From Brachionus koreanus (Eukaryota; Rotifera; Eurotatoria; Ploima; Brachionidae), in contig PJRA01000198.1 of the NCBI GenBank assembly GCA_016987375.1, forward strand, positions 666,854-710,459: a stretch of DNA of 43,606 bases, read 5' to 3'. Positions 30,622 to 40,909 of this stretch are shown here, in pieces; position 1 is the first letter of the stretch, and every line of letters starts with the position of its first letter. The translations under genes were made by a program, and so were the position numbers. The notes below the pieces were generated by a model. That model was not told the DNA's origin. It made no database searches and worked only from the letters and a program-made list of their open reading frames with translations.

Positions 30622-33401
30622 ATGAGCATTATTTATTTTAACAAATTAAAAGTTTACCGAAGTGATTCAAATGATGAACCCATTTTAAAAACAAAGATTT
30701 TGTCACAAAATGGAAAAATAGAAATAATTGAAAATGAAATTACCAAATATTTAGAGCTTGTTCTAAGCGAACAAGACTCATCCATAATCTACTTGAGATG
30801 CAAATTGAATGATTTGAATTCTGAGTTTTTAAAAATTAAATCAAATCGCATTTGTTTGCAGCAACAAGATCCTAGATTGTCGCTAAATTACTGGATCGAG
30901 TTTAAAGAAACCGAACAAGCAGATCAATTTATCGAGGTTATTGGTAATTTGAATGAAGCTTTTGCTTGTTTATCCAAAATTGAGCCACTAACAGATGAAA
31001 AAAAAGAAGAAAAAAATTTCTCAGAGCTTTGTGCTTTATTAGAAGAGTCAATCAAAGAGGGAAATGTGGACGAATCTATAAAAATTGTTAAAAAAATGGC
31101 TTTTGAAAAACTCAATTTAGAAATAAAACTGGTTGAAAAACAGCAAACTGATAAAATAGAACAAGATGAACAAAAATTATGTCAAGTCAATGTCAGTTTA
31201 TTTAGAGATAAAAATAAGAATGATATGGTTCTCAAGCTACAAGCTTTTGAATTTACTGTTTTGGATCTTAAAAAACAAGTATTTGATTAATTTGAATATC
31301 AATCTTGATAAATTTAATTTAATTATGGGACAAAATCATAATAGAAATAAAAAAATCCCTTCTTAAAAAATGATACTTCATGGAAAAATTAAATATGTTG
31401 ATTGTAACTTTTTTTTCTTATTCACTTCTTGTGACTTACGATAAGACCATTGGATCTGATTTTTATTAAAGTCAATCCTTAGGCTTTACTCTTTCTTCTC
31501 CCTATGATTGTTGGTTTTCTACCTTGTAGGTCGGACTGAGGTGTCCATTGAAGGGATTTTTTGATATAGTTCTTTCTTTCATTCTAAGTACATGTCCAAG
31601 CCATCGCAGTTTTAATGCATTAACTTAATGGCTCTGAATTTGTTCTTTTGTATAGGTCCGCATTCGACAATGTCTCAGTGAATTCCAAAAATCCTCTGCA
31701 AACGTTCAGTGTGGAAGGTGTTCAGACTTTTCCTGCCAAATTCAAACATGCTATAATTAATAACCTTAAAACTGTTTATTATTGAAAAAATCAATACAAA
31801 AATTAAAATTCAATGTACCACCAATCTAGTAGCTATGAATAAAGCAGATTTTTATGATGTTTGTTTAACTTTTTTTTTAATTTTAATTTTTCAATTCTTT
31901 GTAATTTATTCTTTCATTATAAGCAATTATTAAGTACATGAAAAATTTATTTAAAAAAAGGAAAAATATTTTTTTAAACTAAACAAATAAATAATTCAAT
32001 CAGACATTTTTTTGTTAGCTTGGGATATGGGATAATTTTCTTGTCAAAGAAAAGATTCAATTCATGGATAATAATAGTTAGTTATCAAAAAATAAATTTT
32101 TACAAGTTTTTAAAGTTACAATCATTGATATTTATTAATTTTTTTAACTTTTAAAGTGTTAAAATTTAAATTAAAAAAAATTTTTTTTTGAGATTAGTGC
32201 ATATTTTGGTATTGATTTGAGCGATTTGATAGTGCTGATAAATGATTTTCAAACAAATGATTCAAGGATTTTGGATTACTATAAAGTTGTTCGACCATGC
32301 ACAAGCAAAGACGCAGATAGACCTGTAGATTTTGAGTGTGTAGTGTATCTAAAGAGCTTACGGTCGGATCTTGAAGCTTTTTGCGAACAAGATTTGAACA
32401 ATCAGAACAAAATGGAAATAGACTACAACGAATTAACAGCTTATTATTCTCAGGATATTATAGAAAATTCAGAACCATTTGATTGCCATATTTGTTTAGA
32501 AAAAAGTGTGGCTGGATCGCAAGGAATTATTCTAAAAGAATGTCTTCATGTATTTTGCAAGTCTTTTTATTATTTTTCAATCAAACAAATTCTAAATTAG
32601 ATTTTTTTTATCTATTTTAAGAGAGTGTCTTAAAGATTATATAAATCATTGTGATGATCCACTTATAAAATGTCCATATAGTGATGACTATGTCTGCAAT
32701 TACACTATCCAGGAAAGAGAAATACGCGCACTTATATCTAAAGAAGAATTTCAAAAATATGAACTGAAAAGTTTGAGAATCTCAGAGGCCTCAATGACAA
32801 ACACGTTTCATTGCAAGACTCCTGATTGCATTGGTTTTTGTATATCTGAAGATAATTTAAACTTCTTTGATTGTCCAGTGTGTGAAAAAGTCAATTGCTT
32901 GAGATGCAATACAATTCACATGACTAAAACATGTCAGGAGTATCAAAATGATTTGAAACAGAATGCTGTTAATGATTTGAATGCCCAAAAAGATAACGAG
33001 GCTCTGGAAGTATGCTCTTTAATATTTCATAACGAAAACTTTTTTATTCTTTTTTTTCTAAAGAAGCTAATCACTAATGGAAAAGCAATGTATTGTCCAG
33101 GATGCAAGATAATTGTGTGTAAACAAGATGGCTGTGACTGGTTACAATGTGCTATGTGCAAAACAGAAATATGCTGGGTCACAAGAGGTTATTTAATAAG
33201 TTAAACAATTAATTAATTTAGAAAATAAATTTTGTTTATATTAGGTCCTAGATGGGGTCCAAAAGGCCATGGTGATACATCTGGAGTAAAATTTAAAATT
33301 TTATTTTTAGCTTACTAATTATTGAAATTTCAATAAAGGGCTGTAAATGCAACCTTGCGGCTGGGAGACCATGTCATCCAAAATGTGGCAATTGTCATTA
33401 A
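30622..33401 (+). CDS. RBCK1: HOIL-1/RBCK1-like RBR E3 ubiquitin ligase with SHARPIN-like N-terminus
   Basis: Supported exons: 30622-31278, 32198-32560, 32622-33009, 33064-33187, 33245-33285 and 33339-33401. The frame opens at a GTG (30616), but the first ATG is 30622. Exon 1: a beta-rich segment ending in a helix (residues 1-120, PH-like as in SHARPIN), a charged helix, then the start of a ubiquitin-like domain (VNVSLFRDKNKNDMVLKLQ). Exon 2 resumes near the UBL end (YFGIDLSDLIVLIND) and enters RING1 (CHICLEKS..LKECLHVFCKECL). The IBR (HCKTPDCIGF..CPVCEKVNCLRC) and RING2 follow, with the catalytic Cys in KQDGCDWLQC. The end, ICWVTRG, PRWGPKGHGDTSGGCKC and CHPKCGNCH, is the HOIL-1-specific tail. 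Exon 1 (phase 0) does not join exon 2 (phase 2) directly, so a small UBL exon is missing from this model (see findings). By homology it makes ester-linked ubiquitin within LUBAC. Confidence 0.85.
31440..31760 (-). mobile_element. LINE ORF2 C-terminal relic in RBCK1 intron 1
   Basis: Minus-strand translation shows LNTFHTERLQRIFGIH, a stop, then KLRWLGHVLRMKERTISKNP and further shifted pieces. This is the C-terminal region of non-LTR retrotransposon polymerases (usual RRLRWLGHVLRM). It lies inside the 919-bp first intron of the RBCK1-like gene, antisense to it. Stops and frame changes show it is dead. Confidence 0.8.
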
Positions 33402-34209
33402 ATTTGTTAATTCTGCTTTGCATATTCAAAATAAAAATTGTACCATGAAACTTATTGTTTTTATTTTTAACCCAAAATTCTTTTTTTAAAATAAAAATTC
33501 TGTTAATAATTCTTCAGAAATTGAAAAGATATTGTATGTTTTTATATAGAATTCATTGTCTAAATGATTATTATTTAACATCAGGAAAAAAATTTCATGA
33601 TTTTAATTATTTTTGTTTAATGAGCTTATCTGTTTAGGGAAAATTACAAAAAAAAAAAACTCCCATTTCTAAATAAATTTAATGATATTATTTCTTTTAG
33701 AATTTTTTTCTATTTATACTGAAATAGTAAAGAACATTTAAGTAATTAAGAAAATTCAATAGTATATGGAAGGTTCCAAGAGTTCAAATTTTATCTGAAT
33801 ATTATTTTCTGATAATTTATATTTAATTATTAATTCAATTAATGATACTACTTTTTTCACATATAAGATCACGTATCTTAAATGCAAAATATTATTCTTC
33901 CTTTAGTAAATGTTTCATTTCTTAAATGAATACTAAATTATAGCAAAAATTTATTTTAGATGCCACACCTTTTGCTAAAAATTAAATTTAATCCGAAAGT
34001 GATTTTTTTTTTATATAATTTGATAAATATATTTATTCAATGAAATAAAATAACAGTTAAGAAAAAAGAAGAGTAACATACGATAATTTTAATTTTTAAA
34101 TAATATGTATGAACTCGAGCAAAAAAAAATTGCCGCTGATTAATTTTTCTTTTTTTTTTAGTAAATTTGAAACAGCTAATTGAAATATCTTGAACGTTAA
34201 AATTTAATA
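33402..34209. other. AT-rich region 3' of RBCK1-like gene
   Basis: Contains the RBCK1 3' UTR (an AATAAA lies near 33430). No gene was recognised. Confidence 0.45.
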
Positions 34210-34620
34210 ATTTGGTGCCAAAATATTAGTTATCAATTTGGATACTTTTCCTGTTCAAATCCTAATATCATAACCAATTTTTCGCATTTTGCTTTGATTC
34301 AAACTCACTATTAAGAAAGACAAATTGACGAAAGAAGACAAAGAAGAAGAGCAAGAAACAAAAAGCATTCTAAGACACATCTTGTAAAAATTAAGAACCA
34401 AATTGTCAGCACAAGCAGCTAAACTATCAGCCTAGGCAAAACCGTTCCTTTTTTTTCTAAATTAAATTAATTATTTAATTCAATTTAAAAAATATATTTA
34501 TATATATAAAGTAATTCACAGACATAGTTTTGTTAACAACGGTGAATGTCACCTACTGTGTTATTAATGTTTATTCAATAAACTAAACTAAACAAGTTAA
34601 GTATGGCAGCTCTCATTTTC
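34210..34620 (+). repeat. Dispersed repeat, copy B
   Basis: Inverted partner of copy A (16690-17120). The frame at 34317-34430 reads RQIDERRQRRRARNKKHSKT and ends KNQIVSTSS with a stop; the corresponding frame in copy A ends earlier. The shared 3' non-coding part includes TTTTGCCTAGG (on the minus strand), a TATATATAAATATATTT block and a tail of ACTAAACTAAACAAG. Upstream similarity begins near 34265 (ACCAATTTTTCGCATTTTG). The Arg-rich frame carries a stop just upstream in this copy (TATTAAGAA). Confidence 0.7.
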
Positions 34621-35029
34621 TTCAAGTGCTTATCAAGTCGGCATTTAAAGCTGTTCTTTCAGGGGGCATTTATCATTTCCTAGTTTTATAGTTCAACGGA
34701 GCTTAATAAAACAGATATAATAACATAAAAAATATATGACATAAAAATACATAAGATCACTAAGTTTAATAATATTTGAAAATTATGTTCCTTTGGAAAA
34801 TAAACAAACAGCTAAGTTGGACAATTTTTAAAGTGTGTTGTACTTGAAGCCCAATATCTCAGAATAGGATTAACTTAAACTCCTTGATAGCTAGCATAAG
34901 AGCTAGAGAATATTACTTAATAGTTGATTTAAACTAGGTGATATATTTGAAAGATTTATTTTCGATATTTAAAAAAAAAAGTTAATGATTTTATATAATC
35001 AAGCCTCAATTTTTTTTCCTATAAAAAAA

Positions 35030-35255
35030 ATCATATTTGGGGGTATGTCCTCTTGAATAATTCAATTAGGTCTTATCGTTCTCTTGTTTGCTTAAAGGTT
35101 GTCAAGTTAAATTTAATCAGCTTTTCCTCGTAGCTAAGGTGTTTTATTTTAGTACGTCTCTGTCCTTTTTCAAGTGTTTTTATGTCTTTTTTAGCATATG
35201 GGTTCCAGATCGCCACAACATACTCTAGAAAAGGTCTTACCAGAGTTATCATGTT
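35030..35255 (-). mobile_element. LINE ORF2 C-terminal relic (WNPY..LE..QRR region)
   Basis: The minus strand reads MITLVRPFLEYVVAIWNPYA, KKDIKTLEKGQRRTKIKHLS, YEEKLIKFNLTTFKQTRER, a stop, then DLIELFK. This is the well-known segment of CR1/Jockey-type ORF2 downstream of the palm (LVRP.LEYA..WNPY.KKDI..LE..QRRATK). It is nearly intact over 70 codons with one stop, so relatively young among the relics here. Confidence 0.88.
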
Positions 35256-38200
35256 TAAATTTTTTTTAATTTTTTAGGATTTGAGTAATTTTGAAAGCAA
35301 ATTAAACCATTAAGGGATAAATTTGTTTTTTTCTTAGTGCAAATTGAAGCGGAAAAGGAAGCGCATAGCTAAATGCACATTAACTTCAATCGGCCTAGTC
35401 AGAGCTTCATGAGTTAAATTTTGTTTAAAAAATTAATTATGACTCTATTTAAAAAGAACTAGTAATAAACCGAGGAAATTAGTTTATAGCCCGAGTGATT
35501 TGTAAACAATTATGCTTGTAAATTATGCTCATATCTAAATTTCTGAATATAAAAAGATCCGATTTTTTAGACATATCTTATTATTTCTGAGATAAAATTT
35601 CAATTAATTAAACAAGACGCCTCGTTGTTCTATATTAAATCCTAATTTTGTCAAATATCGTAAAAATCATTGTCAAAAATGCTACAAATCGCACAAAAAA
35701 TATAATTTCTTAGCTACTAAATGACTTTTTTTTTAAAATAAATTTTAAAAAAATTGAATTAAAAAAATTAGGTTTCAGTTCTAATGGATTTTTTCATTTT
35801 TTATTCAAAAAAAGAGTGCCAAATTAAAGACACTTGGATTAGGTATTATGACAAAAACAAAAACCCATTTAGCTTAGATATTAACTAGTTTACACCAGTT
35901 TATATTGATTTTATGATTTAACGAAAAAATAGATAAAATACAGAAAACCTTTAGAGAATTTTTATTTGAATTTTTTTAAAGACAGATCACATTTATTTTC
36001 AAAGAGATTTGCTTGCACCTTTTTTTTTTTGAATTTAAATTCAGATCGAAAAGACCGGTCTCTTGGGTAATTTAATTCTTTTTCTGATTTAAATATTTAT
36101 GAAAAATAGTGCGTAAACACTTGAAATTTTTCTAAACAGTCAAAATTGATATTTAAATGACATGAAATTTAGACTTAATCAAACTCATTTGATATCGATA
36201 TTTATCTAATTTCAATTTTGTCACAGCCTAAAGAAGTACATAAATTATGATAGCTAGATTATCTCTATTAACTGTGCTTATTAAAATTCAATTAATTTAA
36301 GTTTTATCTTAAATATTACGCAGGAACTAAGAAATAGTTTTTCTTTTCTTTTTTTTTTTTTTCAAGACGTCTTAACCAAATCTATAAATGAAAGGGATTA
36401 TTTATTTATTTTTTTTCTAAAGGTATGCTTTTGATTAATCAAAAAATGAAGTTTAGAAATGCTTTGAGAATTCTGACAAAATAAAAAATTTACAAAATTG
36501 AGGATTTTTTTTCTTTTTTTATCATGTTGGCAGATAATTATCATATAATAACATGATATAAATTATTAGATTTTAATTTTTTTCCTCTTCATATTTTTTT
36601 TTTTGCTTTGTTTTAATTGCATGATTTCTGGTTGATTTGTCGTCACAATCGTTTTTTTTTCCGTATAGAAAAAAAAGCGTGCTCAAAAATCAGATAAAAT
36701 AATTCATTAAACAAAGATATAAAATTTCTAGTTTAGATAGACTTTTTGCTTAACAAAATGACACAATGTGGGACAGACGTTCATATTCCGTTAGTTTCCT
36801 TGAAAAGAGCGCGCTCAAAAGGAAGTGGAGAAGTGTCAATTTTGAGTAGGCAGAAAATATCTTACATCAATTATTTACTAGGATTTTTTTACTATTTAAA
36901 AAAACAAAAAAAAAACTTTTATTTTAATTAAATTAATTAATTTGTGTAATTTCATTAAGTCTCTAGATTGGAGTGAGAGTACGTGAAAGTAATATGAAGG
37001 TGATCAATTCTAGTGAAATTGAGCATTTGGCAAATATTTATGAGGATTTTTTTTTTTCGTTTTTTTTTTTATTCATTAAAAAAATCTATTAAAGTAAACG
37101 AGAGTCAAATTTTGCATTTAATTGCTTAATGTAAAATTATACTCTCTCCGACTGTGTTTCTCTTTGCCTTCCTGTAATTCTTTTAGCTCGTTGATGAAGC
37201 TCTTTTTTTTTTTTTTAATTTCTCTTCCTCTACTTACTTACTTTGTTATAAAAAATCAATAATTTTTTAAAATAACAACAATTTATAATTAAAGCAGCAA
37301 AATTAAAATAAAAGAAAATTTTTTTTTAATAAATAATAGAAAGCGTAATTGGATATTAAAAATTCGATTAGCTAAATTAATCAGGTATCGTTTGTAGCAT
37401 AAAGTCAGCTAACTCAGATGAATTAAAGAAGCACTTAATTTATTTTAGTGAGCAACAGTGCGTCATAAAACTCAAAGCTATCATTTTCAAAATTAAAAGC
37501 CAGGATTTAGGCACAATTACTAGCATACGACGATGCGGCAGTCTTCAGGGATTTTAAAGAAATTAAAATTCTAATATTAAAAAAAAAAAAGATCATTTAA
37601 TTATTTTTATTAAAAATATCATTTTTTTTAGTTAGTATTTTTGACAGATAAATTTCTGCTGCTATGTATTATTAATACGCAATTTTATTTTGTTAATTTT
37701 TTTTCTTATTGAGCTTAAAACAATTTAGTGCCAAAACTAAAAGAATGAAAACAGTTTTTGCAAATAATTCACCTTAATAAAAATACTCCCGGGATACATT
37801 TTTTTAATTTTAACTTTTTTCTTAATTTCCTGACAAGATTTTGCCTAGCTGATATTTACACAGCTCGATCGATAATTTTAAATTAAGTTTAATTTTTTTT
37901 TTCAAAGCGTGTTTTTAAATACCTTTAGCCAATAAATACCAAAGTGGTTGGCTCAGATCGTGACAATTAGACTGAAAAGAAGCATGATGGGCAAATTTAA
38001 TTGAAGGAACTTGATGATTAGTGTTGATTAGGAAAACATTTCCGCCATTTTTAAGAGGCACAGTTTGATACCATTATTAATTTATCTACTTTTCGTGCTA
38101 TTTGAAAAAAAATTCTCTTAAGTAGAATTTACTGACTGTAGTCGTAGTGAGCTCTGCTTCTGTGCCCATATCTTAGCTCTCGCACACTTGTACGACAAGC

Positions 38201-38542
38201 ATGTCCTAAAGCTTTTCAACTGTTTATTTATTAAGAAGGAAATTTTGGAAAACAGTGAGCAATATTGTTATAAAAAAAATAAAACCATTTTAAATATATA
38301 TATTCTTATTATCAAAATTATATTTTTAATTAATCAATTTTATTTAATTTTCTATTTGGCTGTTTTTAGAGTATTTAAGTCGTGTCTTGAGAAAGAAGAG
38401 AAAATTTGCGTGCGTTTGTGTTTGATTGATGAAAATTAAATTGCTACAAGATGATTTAAAAACATAAATTAAACGAAAATTAATTTTTAATTATTTATTT
38501 TATTTTTGTACAATTTACTTAAAGTAAAACTATAAAACAGAT
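35256..38542. other. AT-rich intergenic region upstream of DIRAS
   Basis: No recognisable gene. A short ATG frame at 36758-36931 has non-A/T-biased codons in its first 35 residues (MTQCGTDVHIPLVSLKRARS) but no known motif and no obvious splice partner. Poly-T and poly-A runs are frequent. The right end should include the DIRAS promoter and 5' UTR. Confidence 0.4.
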
Positions 38543-39584
38543 ATGGCCATGTCAAACAATGATTTGAATAATAAGGTAAATATTTAAAAAAAATTGTGAT
38601 CTTTTTTTATTTTTTTGTCTAGTATCAAAATATTAAAAAGTAAAAAACAAATACTTTCCTATAGGATATTATCTATTAGTATGTCTTTATATTTAATGAA
38701 AATCTCAAGTATTCTCACAGATTTTTTGCTTTAAAAGAATAAAAAAAAAAAACACTTGATTGATTTTTGAAGTTTAATTAATTTCAATATTATTCAAGTG
38801 ACTAGACTAATATCGAGGCATTGTGAATAAAAATTTAACTGAAAATATAAGATAAAATACTAAATAAATCTAAATTAAGAATGGTGATCAGCAAGCATCA
38901 GCCGCGACAACAGTGAGCGGTAGACAGCAAATGGAGCCGAATACGGACTACCGTGTAGTTGTTTTTGGTGCTGCTGGGGTGGGCAAAAGCTCACTGGTGT
39001 TGCGATTTGTGCGAGGCACATTCAGAGACAGCTATATACCGACCATAGAAGACACATATCGTCAAGTGATATCATCGAGCAAGGTTGTTTTTACTTTACA
39101 AATAACCGATACCACTGGAAGCCATCAATTTCCGGCTATGCAAAGACTGAACATTCAGAAGGGCCATGCGTTCATGCTTGTTTATTCGATAAATAGCCGG
39201 CAATCTCTGGAAGAGCTTAAGCCAATTTATAGAGAAATTGTTGAAGTTAAGGGAGCTAATTCGAACCAAAAAATAGTTCCCATAATTCTTGTTGGAAATA
39301 AATGTGATGAAAACTCGGCAAGAGATGTTTCTACGGCCGTAGCGCTTAAGCTAGCTCAGGAATGGGGCTGCGAGCACACTGAAACTTCGGCTAAAACAAA
39401 TGTTAATGTTAAAGAAGCTTTTCAGGATTTGCTTAAACTAGATCCCAAAAACAGCACCATTTTTAACGATAACAAGCCAAATGATAAGTCGTCTTCTCAG
39501 TCCTCGCTTATTAAAAATTCCGTAAATCCAAAACAAAGAAAAGAGTCTAATGAGAGCCAGAAAAAAAAATGCATTTTGATGTAA
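38543..39584 (+). CDS. DIRAS: Di-Ras family small GTPase
   Basis: Two exons: 38543-38575 ([11 protein letters not shown]) and 38880-39584, separated by a 304-bp intron with GTAAAT donor; 245 aa. Exon 2 alone is open back to its acceptor, and an internal ATG at 38931 ([10 protein letters not shown]) is an alternative start close to the vertebrate N-terminus. Ras fold: P-loop GAAGVGKSS (residues 41-49), effector loop [24 protein letters not shown] at switch II (Di-Ras hallmark in place of the DTAGQE of Ras), NKCD and ETSAK. The tail is polybasic, ending KKKCILM, a CAAX box predicted for prenylation and plasma-membrane attachment. By homology it is a largely GTP-bound, slow-hydrolysing regulator of neuronal and Ras/Rap signalling. 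The Ras Gly12 position is Ala43 here (see findings). Confidence 0.93.
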
Positions 39585-40909
39585 TTTAATCGAGTCGCTT
39601 GCTAAATACAAAGATAGTATTTTTCTTCCTAAAAATTCAGTTTTTTTTTTTTTAGTTTTTTTTAATATATTTTTTTTAATTATTAGAAAAGACGGTGATA
39701 CTTTTTAATAATTTAAATTAGACTAAATTTTTCTTCTAAATAAAAAATTTATCATAGATATTTTTTGTTTGATCAAGACGCACTAAATTTTAATTTTCCT
39801 AATAGAATTTTGCATTTTTCAAAAAAGTTAGCCATATTAAATGTTAACACAAGAAAAGTTTAAATGTTAACTCAAAAATTGAAACCTATATTTTATTTCA
39901 TTTAAATAAAATTTTAAAAAATTGACTTTATTAGCTATAAATTTTCGAAGAAAATTTTCAATTAATTTTAATTACTTTATTTGAATTTTTTATGAGAAAT
40001 CAGCCGGGCTTTCTAGTGTTAAATTAGACAGAATTAAATGCTCTTCAAAATGATATGTCTAACTCTTTGTTTATCTGATTCTAAAAAAATTTTATAAAAA
40101 ATGAAAATTTTGAATTAAGGCCCATCAGCAGCAGCTGATAAGTTTGAAAAAAATTTAATGACCAGTCTCCTTAGGAAGAAATGCTCTGCATATGACTCTT
40201 GAGAGCAATCATAAGCTTAGTATTCAATGCTGCATTGAAATTTGCAAGAAACTACTTAAAAAATCCTCGAGATGAACGATTTTTCAGACCGACAATTACT
40301 TGACTTACATAATAATTAGAGAAAGAAAAAAGAATAAAAAAGCATCACCAAAAGTGCACAGTTATTTAAAATTTTATTATATACTCTTTAAATTTGTTGT
40401 TAAATTTTTTTATTTCTTTTTATTTTTATGACTAGAAGACACACAATTAATTATTAAAATAAAATATTTGCTTAAATAAAGAATATTTTTTATCTATTAA
40501 TTTAAATTATTTTTTTTTATAATTAACAGAAAATTATACTTTCTAATTTTGATTTAGCAAATTAATTAAACATAATGATAACTTACTTATTTTTCATTGA
40601 TTATATGAAATAAAAAAATCAGCAATTTTATTTTAAAATTGTCAAAATTTGTATAGGTAAATTTGTTACTCATGTGAATTGTACAAGAGAAATATAGAAA
40701 AAAAAAACATCGAGTATGGTATGGTGCCGCTAATGAAAAAGCAATTTTTTTTATTTTTGACTGAACAAACAAACAATTAAATTATTATTTTGCTAAGCAT
40801 TATTTATCTTATTTATACTAAATTTTTTTTCTGATCAATAAAAGCGTAATTAGAAAATTATTTTTTTATTTTTTTAAATATGCAATGTTTACTTAAGAAT
40901 TAAAAATTT
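39585..40909. other. AT-rich convergent intergenic region
   Basis: DIRAS and GLYCTK converge here; both 3' UTRs should lie within. A less AT-rich patch at 40120-40340 has no open frame or recognisable motif. Nothing else seen. Confidence 0.45.

Noticed and set aside
34230..34290. GTTCAAATCC resembling a tRNA T-arm
   Set aside because: No matching acceptor stem, D-arm or anticodon arm could be built around it. No tRNA or rRNA was recognised anywhere in the window.
38188..38439. 83-codon ORF upstream of DIRAS
   Set aside because: The composition is that of translated A/T-rich DNA (Ile, Phe, Leu, Lys runs), it starts from a non-ATG codon, and no domain is visible.
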